Below, one piece after another: positions 55,437-64,000 of a stretch of DNA of 64,000 nucleotides. Position 1 is the stretch's first letter; each line of letters opens with the position of its first letter. Made by a program: the position numbers and the translations under genes. Under the pieces are notes generated by a model. It saw only the letters and a program-made list of their open reading frames with translations, was not told where the DNA came from and did no database searches. Source of the DNA: Salmonella enterica subsp. diarizonae (GTDB lineage Bacteria > Pseudomonadota > Gammaproteobacteria > Enterobacterales > Enterobacteriaceae); assembly GCF_008692785.1 (NCBI RefSeq), contig NZ_VXJV01000002.1, positions 124,001 to 188,000 of the forward strand, in the 5' to 3' direction.

Positions 55437-56727
55437 ATTGATGCAACGACTGAGGCTGAAATATCCTCCCCCCGATGGTTATCGGCGATGGGGCCGAATT
55501 CAGGATATTAGCGCAACGTTGTTAAATGCGTGGTTGCCTGGGGTATTTATGGGAGAACTGTGCTGTATAAAGCCAGGCGGAGAACTTGCTGAAGTCGTGG
55601 GGATTAACGGCAGCAAAGCATTGCTATCTCCTTTTACGAGTACTACCGGACTGCACTGTGGGCAGCAATTGATGGCCTTAAGGCGACGTCATCAGGTTCC
55701 TGTGGGAGAAGCGTTATTAGGGCGAGTCATTGATGGCCTTGGTCGTCCCCTTGATGGCCGCGAACTGCCAGAAGTTTATTGGAAAGACTATGATGCAATG
55801 CCTCCTCCCGCGATGGTTCGACGGCCTATCACTCAACCATTAATGACGGGGATTCGTGCTATAGATAGCGTTGCGACCTGTGGCGAAGGGCAACGAGTGG
55901 GAATTTTTTCTGCTCCAGGCGTGGGTAAAAGTACGCTTCTGGCGATGTTGTGTAATGCCCCTGGTGCAGATATTAATGTTCTGGTTTTAATTGGTGAACG
56001 TGGACGAGAAGTCCGCGAATTCATTGATTTTACACTGGATGAAGAGACGCGAAAACGTTGTGTTATTGTTGTCGCAACCTCTGACAGACCAGCCTTAGAG
56101 CGGGTGAGAGCGCTGTTTGTGGCTACCACGATAGCGGAGTTTTTTCGCGATGATGGAAAGCGAGTCGTCTTGCTTGCCGACTCACTGACGCGTTATGCCA
56201 GGGCCGCAAGGGAAATTGCTCTGGCCGCCGGGGAGACCGCTGTTTCTGGAGCATATCCACCTGGCGTCTTTAGTACATTGCCACGACTTTTAGAACGTAC
56301 AGGAATGGGAGAAAAAGGTAGTATTACCGCGTTTTATACGGTACTGGTTGAAGGCGATGATATGAATGAGCCGCTGGCGGATGAAGTCCGTTCACTGCTT
56401 GATGGACATATTGTGCTATCCCGGCGGCTTGCAGAAATGGGGCATTATCCTGCAATTGACGTGTTGGCAACGTTAAGTCGCGTTTTTCCAGTCGTTACCA
56501 GTCATGGGCATCGTCAATTGGCGATAACGCTGCGGCGACACCTGGCGCTCTACCAGGAAGTTGAGCTGTTAATACGCATTGGGGAATACCAGCGAGGGGT
56601 TGATATTGCGGCTGATAAAGCCATTGATACGTATCCGAATATTTGCACATTTTTGCGACAAAATAAGGATGAAGTATGCGGACCCGAGTTACTAATAGAA
56701 AAATTACAACAAATACTCACCGAGTGA
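55426..56727 (+). CDS. ssaN: T3SS ATPase SsaN (SctN)
   Basis: A 433-residue F1-beta-like ATPase that releases chaperones and unfolds substrates. Walker A is APGVGKST (163-170); [11 protein letters not shown] and [21 protein letters not shown] (catalytic glutamate and Walker B regions) follow. The start at 55426 lies within ssaV; a longer frame from 55375 is not supported. Overlaps ssaO by four bases. Confidence 0.97.
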   Translation: MKNELMQRLRLKYPPPDGYRRWGRIQDISATLLNAWLPGVFMGELCCIKPGGELAEVVGINGSKALLSPFTSTTGLHCGQQLMALRRRHQVPVGEALLGRVIDGLGRPLDGRELPEVYWKDYDAMPPPAMVRRPITQPLMTGIRAIDSVATCGEGQRVGIFSAPGVGKSTLLAMLCNAPGADINVLVLIGERGREVREFIDFTLDEETRKRCVIVVATSDRPALERVRALFVATTIAEFFRDDGKRVVLLADSLTRYARAAREIALAAGETAVSGAYPPGVFSTLPRLLERTGMGEKGSITAFYTVLVEGDDMNEPLADEVRSLLDGHIVLSRRLAEMGHYPAIDVLATLSRVFPVVTSHGHRQLAITLRRHLALYQEVELLIRIGEYQRGVDIAADKAIDTYPNICTFLRQNKDEVCGPELLIEKLQQILTE

Positions 56728-57107
56728 TCCTGGAAACCTTGCTGGGAATAATAGCGCGACGTGAAAAGCAATTACGCGGCAAACTTGCCGTACTTGATCT
56801 GCAACAACAGGCGCTTATTTCTGAACAACAGATTTGCCAGACGCGTACTTTAGCCGTGAATGCCAGATTGAAAGAGTTAATGGATTGGCAAGGAACGTTA
56901 TCTTGTCATTTACTGTTGGATAAGAAACAACAAATGGCCGGGCTATTCACTCAGGCACAGAGCTTTTTGACCCAGCGGCAGCAGTTAGAGAATCAATATC
57001 AACTGCTTGTCTCCCAGAGAAGCAAATTACAGGAGAATTTCAATGCGCTTATGAAAAAAAAAGAAAAAATCACTATGGTATTAAACGATGCGTATTACCA
57101 AAGTTGA
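56724..57107 (+). CDS. ssaO: T3SS stalk protein SsaO (SctO)
   Basis: A 127-residue coiled-coil protein, FliJ-like, that rotates or connects ATPase and export gate. The GTG at 56724 overlaps the ssaN stop (GTGA). In Typhimurium I recall the start two codons later as ATG (METLLE); here that codon is CTG (56730), so the GTG is the likely start. An ATG at 56676 would give 143 residues. Overlaps ssaP by 20 bases. Confidence 0.88.
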   Translation: MILETLLGIIARREKQLRGKLAVLDLQQQALISEQQICQTRTLAVNARLKELMDWQGTLSCHLLLDKKQQMAGLFTQAQSFLTQRQQLENQYQLLVSQRSKLQENFNALMKKKEKITMVLNDAYYQS

Positions 57108-57459
57108 AGGAAGTCTTGGGGTGCCACGTAAATCTTATCAGGATGATAACGAGGCGGAAGCGGGACGTACGGACTTTGAGCAACTCATTTACCAGGCGTT
57201 ACCCGTTAGTGAGAATAACCTTACCTTGTTGAATAAGAATGTAGTTTTCACGCAACGCTTTCGCGTTATTGGCGGTTATCTTGACGGTGTAGAATGTGAA
57301 GTATGTGAATCAGGAGAGCAAATTCAACTTAAAATTAATGTTCCTCATCATGAGATTTATCGTTCGATGAAAATGCTAAAGCAGTGGCTGGAATCTCAGT
57401 TGCTGAATATGGGGTATGTAATCTGCCTGGAGATATTCTATGTTAAGAATAGCGAATGA
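57088..57459 (+). CDS. ssaP: Needle length/substrate switch protein SsaP (SctP)
   Basis: A 123-residue short SctP (one residue shorter than I recall for Typhimurium). It contains the region conserved at the C-terminus of SctP (YLDGVECEVCESGEQIQL, then VPHHEIYRSMKMLKQWLESQ). It acts with SsaU in the needle-length switch. Overlaps ssaQ by 20 bases. Confidence 0.92.
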   Translation: MRITKVEGSLGVPRKSYQDDNEAEAGRTDFEQLIYQALPVSENNLTLLNKNVVFTQRFRVIGGYLDGVECEVCESGEQIQLKINVPHHEIYRSMKMLKQWLESQLLNMGYVICLEIFYVKNSE

Positions 57460-58408
57460 AGAGCGTCCGTGGATGGATATACTCCCAACGGAAGGTGCTA
57501 CCATTGGTGCGCTGACATTGAGTATGCAACAATATCCGGTACAGGAAGGGACGTTATTTACCATAAATTATAATAATGAGCTGGGTAGGGTATGGATTGC
57601 AGAACAATGCTGGCAGCGCTGGTGTGAAGAGTTAATTGGCACAGCTAATCGATCAGCTATCGATCCTGAATTGCTATATGGAATAGCTGAATGGGGGCTG
57701 GCGCCATTATTACAAGCCAGTGATGCGACCCTCTGCCAGAACGAGCCTCCGACATCTTGCAGTAATGTACCACATCAGCTAACGTTGCATATCAAATGGA
57801 TAGTTGAGGAACATGAGTTTCATGGCATTATTTTTAAGTGGCCAACTGCGTTTTTGCGAAATATAGTCGGAGAGTTTTCTGCTGACCGTCAACAGATTTA
57901 TCCAGCTCCTCCCATAGTGGTTGCCGTATATTTGGGTTGGTGCCAGCTTACGTTAACTGAACTTGAGTCTATCGAAATCGGAATGGGCATTCGGATTCAT
58001 TGCTTTGGTGATATCAGGCTCGGTTTTTTTGTTATTCAATTACCTGGGGGTATATATGCCAGGGTTTTGCTGACAGCGGATAATATGATGAAATTTGATG
58101 AATTAGTACAAGATATCGAAACGCTGCTTGCGCAAGGGAGTCCATTGTTAAAGAGTGATGGAGAGTCTTCTATCGAACTCGAGCAGATACCGCAAAGTGT
58201 GCTCTTTGAGATCGGTCGTGCGAGTGTAGAAATCGGACAATTACGAAAACTTAAAACGGGGGACGTTTTGCCTGTAGGGGGATGCTTTGCACCAGAAGTG
58301 ACGATAAGGGTAAATGGTCGTGTTATTGGACAAGGTGAGTTGATTGCCTGTGGGAATGAATTCATGGTGCGTATTACACGTTGGTATCTATCCCAAAATA
58401 CAGTATAA
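57440..58408 (+). CDS. ssaQ: C-ring protein SsaQ (SctQ), with internal start for the short form
   Basis: A 322-residue sorting-platform protein with two C-terminal SPOA domains (about 230-322, including GDVLPVGGCFAPEVTIRVNG). In Typhimurium an internal start produces a 106-residue SsaQ-S. Here ATG codons at residues 216 and 217 (58085 and 58088) are present; starting at 58088 yields exactly 106 residues. So both long and short forms are expected. Confidence 0.95.
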   Translation: MLRIANEERPWMDILPTEGATIGALTLSMQQYPVQEGTLFTINYNNELGRVWIAEQCWQRWCEELIGTANRSAIDPELLYGIAEWGLAPLLQASDATLCQNEPPTSCSNVPHQLTLHIKWIVEEHEFHGIIFKWPTAFLRNIVGEFSADRQQIYPAPPIVVAVYLGWCQLTLTELESIEIGMGIRIHCFGDIRLGFFVIQLPGGIYARVLLTADNMMKFDELVQDIETLLAQGSPLLKSDGESSIELEQIPQSVLFEIGRASVEIGQLRKLKTGDVLPVGGCFAPEVTIRVNGRVIGQGELIACGNEFMVRITRWYLSQNTV

Positions 58409-58472
58409 ACCTGATAAAAAAACAATATGCAAACGGTATAATTAATTTCCGGTCGTGTCATGAGATTAATAT

Positions 58473-59120
58473 ATGTCCTTACCCGATTCGCCTTTGCAAC
58501 TGATTGGTATATTGTTTCTGCTTTCAATACTGCCTCTCGCTATCGTAATGGGAACCTCTTTTCTGAAACTGGCGGTGGTATTTTCGATTTTACGAAATGC
58601 TCTGGGTATTCAACAAGTCCCCCCCAATATTGCACTTTATGGCCTTGCGCTTGTACTTTCCTTATTCATTATGGGACCGACGCTATTAGCTGTAAAAGAG
58701 CGCTGGCATCCCGTTCAGGTCGCTGGCGCTCCATTCTGGATGTCTGAATGGGACAGCAAAGCATTAGCGCCTTATCGACAATTTTTGCAAAAAAACTCTG
58801 AAGAAAAGGAAGCAAATTATTTTCGGAATTTGATAAAACGAACCTGGCCTGAAGACATACAAAGAAAAATAAATCCTGATTCTTTGCTGATATTAATTCC
58901 GGCATTTACTGTGAGTCAATTAACGCAGGCATTTCGGATTGGATTACTTATTTATCTTCCTTTTCTGGCTATTGATCTACTTATTTCAAATATATTGCTG
59001 GCTATGGGAATGATGATGGTATCGCCTATGACCATTTCATTACCGTTTAAGCTGCTGATATTTTTACTGGCTGGTGGCTGGGATCTGACACTGGCGCAAT
59101 TAGTACAGAGCTTTTCATGA
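58473..59120 (+). CDS. ssaR: Export apparatus protein SsaR (SctR)
   Basis: A 215-residue inner membrane protein, FliP-like, core of the SctRST export gate, with about four membrane segments (LQLIGILFLLSILPLAIVMG first). The motif NALGIQQVPPN is typical. A 64-base gap upstream contains ACCTGAT (58409-58415), a possible half SsrB site, but this is weak. Overlaps ssaS by four bases. Confidence 0.96.
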   Translation: MSLPDSPLQLIGILFLLSILPLAIVMGTSFLKLAVVFSILRNALGIQQVPPNIALYGLALVLSLFIMGPTLLAVKERWHPVQVAGAPFWMSEWDSKALAPYRQFLQKNSEEKEANYFRNLIKRTWPEDIQRKINPDSLLILIPAFTVSQLTQAFRIGLLIYLPFLAIDLLISNILLAMGMMMVSPMTISLPFKLLIFLLAGGWDLTLAQLVQSFS

Positions 59121-59383
59121 ACGATTCTGAGCTGACGCAATTTGTAATACAACTTTTATGGATCGTTCTTTTTACTTCTATGCCCGTGGTGTTAGTGGCA
59201 TCGCTAGTTGGTGTCATCGTAAGCCTTGTTCAGGCCCTGACTCAAATACAGGACCAAACGCTACAATTCATGATTAAATTATTGGCAATTGCAATAACCT
59301 TAATGGTCAGCTATCCATGGCTTAGCGGCATTCTGCTAAATTATACTCGTCAAATAATGCTACGAATTGGAGAGCATGGTTGA
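59117..59383 (+). CDS. ssaS: Export apparatus protein SsaS (SctS)
   Basis: An 88-residue protein with two membrane segments (QLLWIVLFTSMPVVLVASLV and LLAIAITLMVSYPWLSGIL), FliQ-like, four copies of which join SsaR and SsaT. Motif ALTQIQDQTL is conserved. It abuts ssaT directly. Confidence 0.96.
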   Translation: MNDSELTQFVIQLLWIVLFTSMPVVLVASLVGVIVSLVQALTQIQDQTLQFMIKLLAIAITLMVSYPWLSGILLNYTRQIMLRIGEHG

Positions 59384-60163
59384 ATGACGCACCAGCTCAA
59401 TGAATGGCTTATTGTATTGGCTGTGGCTTTTATTAGACCATTAGGCCTTTCTTTATTACTTCCACTGCTAAAAACTGGTAGTTTGGGGACCGCGCTTTTA
59501 CGTAATGGCGTTCTTATATCTCTTACCTTTCCCGTATTGCCGATTATTTATCAACAACATATTTTTATACATGTTGGTAAAGACTACAGTTGGTTGGGGT
59601 TAATTACAGGAGAGGTAATTATTGGCTTTTTGATTGGATTTTGTGCAGCGGTACCCTTTTGGGCAGTTGATATGGCTGGATTTCTGCTTGATACTTTACG
59701 GGGGGCGACAATGGGTACAATATTCAACTCCACAATGGAAGCTGAAACCTCACTCTTTGGCTTGCTTTTCAGTCAGTTTCTGTGTGTTATTTTTTTTATA
59801 AGTGGTGGTATGGAATTTATATTAAACATTTTGTATGAATCCTACCAATATTTACCTCCGGGGCATGATTTATTATTCGGCCGCGAATTCCTTAAATATA
59901 TACAGATAGAGTGGAGAACACTTTATCAACTATGTATCAGCTTCTCTCTTCCTGCCATAATATGTATGGTATTAGCTGACCTGGCGTTAGGTCTTTTAAA
60001 CCGCTCAGCGCAACAATTGAATGTGTTTTTCTTCTCAATGCCGCTCAAAAGTATATTGGTTCTACTAATGCTCTTGATATCATTTCCTTATGCTCTTCAT
60101 CACTATTTGATTGAGAGCGATAAATTTTATATTTATCTGAAAAATTGGTTTCCAGCAGTATGA
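59384..60163 (+). CDS. ssaT: Export apparatus protein SsaT (SctT)
   Basis: A 259-residue FliR-like membrane protein with about six segments; WAVDMAGFLLDTLRGATMGT is the family signature near residue 95. One copy completes the export gate. Overlaps ssaU by four bases (ATGA). Confidence 0.96.
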   Translation: MTHQLNEWLIVLAVAFIRPLGLSLLLPLLKTGSLGTALLRNGVLISLTFPVLPIIYQQHIFIHVGKDYSWLGLITGEVIIGFLIGFCAAVPFWAVDMAGFLLDTLRGATMGTIFNSTMEAETSLFGLLFSQFLCVIFFISGGMEFILNILYESYQYLPPGHDLLFGREFLKYIQIEWRTLYQLCISFSLPAIICMVLADLALGLLNRSAQQLNVFFFSMPLKSILVLLMLLISFPYALHHYLIESDKFYIYLKNWFPAV

Positions 60164-61215
60164 GCGAAAAAACAGAGCAACCCACAGAAAAGAAATTACG
60201 TGACGGCCGTAAGGAAGGGCAGGTAGTCAAAAGCATTGAGCTAACGTCATTGTTCCAGCTTATTGCGCTTTTTTTATATTTTCATTTCTTTACTGAATAT
60301 ATTATCTTGAGGTTTATTGAGTCAGTGACTTTTACATTACAATTAATAAATAAACCATTTGCTTATGCATTAACGCAATTGAGTTATTCTTTAGTGGATT
60401 CATTGACTTCTGCAATTCTGTTTCTGGGAGCAGGGATAATAATTGCCACTATTGGTAGCGTGTTTCTTCAGGTGGGGTTGGTGATTGCCAGTAAAGCCAT
60501 TGGTTTTAAAAGCGATCATATAAATCCTGTAAGTAACTTTAAGCAGCTATTCTCTTTACATAGCGTAGTGGAATTATGTAAATCCAGCTTGAAAGTTATC
60601 ATATTATCTCTTATCGTTGTCTTTTTCTTTTATTATTATGCCAGTACTTTTCGGGCGCTACCGTACTGTGGGTTAGCCTGTACCCTGCCTGTGGTTTCGT
60701 GTTTAATAAAATGGTTATGGGTAGGGGTGATGGCTTTTTATATAGTCGTTGGCATACTGGACTATTCTTTCCAATATTATAAGATTAGAAAAGATCTAAA
60801 AATGAGTAAAGATGATGTAAAACAGGAGCATAAAGATCTGGAGGGCGACCCTCAAATGAAAACACGGCGTCGGGAAATGCAGAGTGAAATACAAAGTGGT
60901 AGTTTAGCTCAATCTGTTAAACAATCTGTTGCGGTAGTTCGTAATCCAACGCATATTGCAGTTTGTCTTGGCTATCATCCCACCGATATGCCAATACCAC
61001 GCGTTCTGGAAAAAGGTAGTGATACTCAAGCTAACTATATTGTTAACATCGCAGAACGCAACTGCATTCCTGTTGTTGAAAATGTTGATCTGGCCCGCTC
61101 ATTATTTTTTGAAGTGGAACGTGGAGATAAAATTCCTGAAACTTTATTTGAACCCGTTGCAGCTTTGTTACGTATGGTGATGAAGATAGATTATGCGCAT
61201 TCTACTGAAACATAA
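60160..61215 (+). CDS. ssaU: Autoproteolytic switch protein SsaU (SctU)
   Basis: A 351-residue FlhB-like protein with four membrane segments and a cytoplasmic C-terminal domain. The autocleavage motif NPTH is at residues 262-265 (RNPTHIAVCL). Cleavage switches export from needle to later substrates. The start at 60160, overlapping ssaT, gives MSEKTEQPTEKKLRDGRKEG. Last T3SS gene. Confidence 0.97.
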   Translation: MSEKTEQPTEKKLRDGRKEGQVVKSIELTSLFQLIALFLYFHFFTEYIILRFIESVTFTLQLINKPFAYALTQLSYSLVDSLTSAILFLGAGIIIATIGSVFLQVGLVIASKAIGFKSDHINPVSNFKQLFSLHSVVELCKSSLKVIILSLIVVFFFYYYASTFRALPYCGLACTLPVVSCLIKWLWVGVMAFYIVVGILDYSFQYYKIRKDLKMSKDDVKQEHKDLEGDPQMKTRRREMQSEIQSGSLAQSVKQSVAVVRNPTHIAVCLGYHPTDMPIPRVLEKGSDTQANYIVNIAERNCIPVVENVDLARSLFFEVERGDKIPETLFEPVAALLRMVMKIDYAHSTET

Positions 61216-61394
61216 TAAATGCCTTCGGTATACCTCTTCAAACCACTGCGAATATTAAGATAGGCAATAGAGTGTAGAACAGATAATTGATTTGTTTGGC
61301 GATAAAGGTGAGATACTGAATATAATATTTTTTAACCTGGAATAAACACCAGATAGCGCCTTATAAAATCAAACAATCGCGAAAGATAATGGAT
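61216..61394. other. Right-hand end of SPI-2, no gene
   Basis: A 179-base AT-rich stretch between ssaU and the first tRNA. I see no ORF, integrase remnant, IS end or clear terminator. The step from this DNA to the tRNA cluster marks the island boundary. Confidence 0.6.
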
Positions 61395-61471
61395 TGGTGC
61401 GTCTGAATGGACTCGAACCATCGACCCCCACCATGTCAAGGTGGTGCTCTAACCAACTGAGCTACAGACGC
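61395..61471 (-). tRNA. valW: tRNA-Val (GAC)
   Basis: A 77-nt tRNA on the minus strand beginning GCGTCTGTAGCTCAGTTGG and ending GACGCACCA with encoded CCA. The anticodon loop reads CCTTGACATGG, anticodon GAC, so valine. T-loop GGTTCGAGTCC is present. Acceptor arms GCGTCTG/CAGACGC pair. It is the distal tRNA of the valVW pair and the border of SPI-2. Confidence 0.98.
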
Positions 61472-61481
61472 ATTAAAATGA

Positions 61482-61558
61482 TGGTGCGTTCAATTGGACT
61501 CGAACCAACGACCCCCACCATGTCAAGGTGGTGCTCTAACCAACTGAGCTATGAACGC
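61482..61558 (-). tRNA. valV: tRNA-Val (GAC)
   Basis: A second 77-nt tRNA-Val on the minus strand, starting GCGTTCATAGCTCAGTTGG and ending GAACGCACCA; anticodon GAC. It is almost identical to the neighbour except in the acceptor stem and part of the T stem. It is transcribed first, ten bases ahead of valW. In Salmonella SPI-2 is described as inserted at valV. Confidence 0.98.
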
Positions 61559-61584
61559 AACGTTGTAGGTGACAACGGGGACGA

Positions 61585-61613
61585 ATATTAGCGTCACAAC
61601 CGCAATGAGGCAA
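61585..61613 (-). promoter_or_regulatory. valVW promoter
   Basis: On the minus strand TTGCCT (61608-61613) and TAATAT (61585-61590) are separated by 17 bases and followed by a GC-rich discriminator (TCGTCCCCG), typical of stringently controlled tRNA promoters. Confidence 0.65.
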
Positions 61614-61679
61614 GAGGGAAATCGCAATTTTCTTCCTGAAATCACCTGATTGCGGTGGAAATATGCAACATGTCGAGAA

Positions 61680-61703
61680 AATAGCCGCCATGCGACGGCT
61701 ATT
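61680..61703 (-). terminator. Hairpin after mdtK
   Basis: AATAGCCG (61680-61687) pairs perfectly with CGGCTATT (61696-61703), loop of eight bases, seven bases after the mdtK stop. Followed by TTCTCG in mdtK direction, so a weak terminator. Confidence 0.55.
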
Positions 61704-61709
61704 GCCGTA

Positions 61710-63164
<1,455 letters not shown>

Positions 63165-63299
63165 TCAGTCTATTGTAGCGGGGTATTACTATTTCTCCAG
63201 TGAAAAAACAGTTGTTGACGGGGCATTGCTGGCAAGCTGTTTTTCCACCTGCTATTGTGCTGAGCAGTTCTGCTTTTATTTATTTCAGGAGTTGAAGAT

Positions 63300-63941
63300 A
63301 TGTTTACGGGGATCGTACAAGGTACCGCGAAACTGGTATCGATTGATGAAAAACCCAACTTTCGCACCCATGTGGTGACGTTACCGGACTACATGCTGGA
63401 GGGGCTGGAGACGGGGGCATCCGTGGCGCATAATGGATGCTGTTTGACCGTGACTGAAATAAACGGCAATCAGATAAGTTTTGATCTGATGAAAGAAACT
63501 CTGCGCATCACCAATCTGGGCGCGTTGAAGGTGGGTGACGAGGTCAACGTAGAGCGCGCCGCTAAATTCAGCGACGAAATCGGCGGACATCTGATGTCGG
63601 GGCATGTTATTACGACGGCGGAGATCGCGAAAATCCTGACATCCGAAAATAACCATCAGGTATGGTTTAAGGTGCAGGATGCGTCACTGATGAAGTATAT
63701 CCTGTACAAAGGCTTTATCGGCGTCGACGGTATTAGTTTGACCGTCGGCGAGGTAACGCCAACGCGCTTCTGCGTGCATCTGATTCCGGAGACGCTGGAG
63801 CGTACTACGCTTGGCAGAAAAAAACTGGGTGAACGTGTGAATATCGAGATCGATCCGCAAACGCAGGCGATTGTCGATACCGTAGAACGCGTACTGGCTG
63901 CACGAGAAAATGCGGTCAGAAATCAGGCCGACATTGGCTAA
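63300..63941 (+). CDS. ribE: Riboflavin synthase, alpha subunit
   Basis: A 213-residue enzyme (RibE, formerly RibC) converting two 6,7-dimethyl-8-ribityllumazine molecules to riboflavin. Two lumazine-binding repeats: the first begins [19 protein letters not shown] with CCLTVTEI, the second has [15 protein letters not shown]. The trimerising C-terminal helix is present. The ribosome-binding site CAGGAG lies at about 63287. Convergent with cfa. Confidence 0.97.
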   Translation: MFTGIVQGTAKLVSIDEKPNFRTHVVTLPDYMLEGLETGASVAHNGCCLTVTEINGNQISFDLMKETLRITNLGALKVGDEVNVERAAKFSDEIGGHLMSGHVITTAEIAKILTSENNHQVWFKVQDASLMKYILYKGFIGVDGISLTVGEVTPTRFCVHLIPETLERTTLGRKKLGERVNIEIDPQTQAIVDTVERVLAARENAVRNQADIG

Positions 63942-63949
63942 CGGAAAAT

Positions 63950-63975
63950 AAAAACCCCCGCATGAAATGCGGGGG
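63950..63975 (-). terminator. Terminator between ribE and cfa
   Basis: A nine-base-pair stem CCCCCGCAT/ATGCGGGGG with a three-base loop, followed on the minus strand by a T-run (complement of 63950-63954). It terminates the leftward gene cfa; ribE transcripts have the hairpin but no T-run. Confidence 0.85.
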
Positions 63976-63982
63976 GCGGTGA

Positions 63983-64000
63983 TTAGCGAGGAACGCGCAG
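63983..64000 (-). CDS. cfa: 3' end of cyclopropane-fatty-acyl-phospholipid synthase (partial)
   Basis: Only the last five codons and stop are present: they read LRVPR then TAA, resembling the E. coli Cfa C-terminus LRVAR. In E. coli cfa lies beside ribE, and the terminator just past it fits. Called from position and five residues only. Confidence 0.6.
   Translation of the reverse strand: MRVPR

Noticed and set aside
61394..61591. Plus-strand 65-codon frame across the tRNAs
   Set aside because: It is the complement of two tRNA genes; the repeated peptide simply reflects the duplicated tRNA.

Overview
This window is a Salmonella enterica chromosome segment. It runs from the aroH/ppsA neighbourhood through the suf operon and pykF, across the whole SPI-2 pathogenicity island (tetrathionate respiration block plus the second type III secretion system), to the valVW tRNAs, mdtK and ribE. 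The species call rests on enterobacterial housekeeping proteins of exact expected length (PpsA 792, AroD 252, PykF 470, RibE 213 residues), a complete ssr/ssa/sse/ssc set in canonical order and a complete ttr cluster. Compared with my memory of serovar Typhimurium, several proteins differ at many positions (SsrA sensor domain, SseG, SseF, SsaI). One lpp gene is present instead of two, and the ydi genes between ppsA and ydiK are missing. The strain is therefore probably not a typical subspecies I serovar; I cannot say which lineage it is.

Layout. 1-10.8 kb is core metabolism: aroH (partial), ppsR, ppsA, aroD, the sRNA rprA, ydiK, ydiJ, menI, ydiH, and a structured region that may be RydB. 10.8-18.1 kb holds a cystine/dicarboxylate-type symporter and sufABCDSE behind a Fur/IscR-type operator. 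18.2-21.5 kb holds ldtE, lpp and pykF. 21.6-26.0 kb is a four-gene minus-strand cluster of unknown substrate: a DeoR-HTH/PfkB-kinase fusion, a GATase-like protein, an alpha/beta hydrolase and an APC permease, behind a predicted CRP class II promoter. 26.2-33.6 kb is ttrBCA and, divergently, ttrSR. 33.7-35.9 kb holds a fumD homologue with a perfect FNR site, a DUF523/DUF1722 protein and a MerR regulator. 36.1-61.2 kb is the AT-richer T3SS block: ssrB-ssrA on the minus strand, then ssaB through ssaU on the plus strand. 61.4-64.0 kb holds two tRNA-Val(GAC) genes, mdtK, ribE and the last codons of cfa.

How the genes work together. TtrS/TtrR sense tetrathionate and switch on the periplasmic TtrBCA reductase under anaerobiosis (FNR). 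SsrA/SsrB activates the SPI-2 injectisome, whose basal body (SsaC, D, J), sorting platform (SctK-like, SsaK, N, O, Q), export gate (SsaR, S, T, U, V), needle and rod (SsaG, I), gatekeepers (SsaB, L, M), translocon (SseB, C, D), chaperones (SsaE, SseA, SscA, SscB) and effectors (SseF, SseG) are all present and intact. Most T3SS genes overlap or abut by a few bases, implying long translationally coupled operons. The longer gaps, before ssaB and ssaG, each hold a palindrome that fits a 7-4-7 SsrB arrangement.
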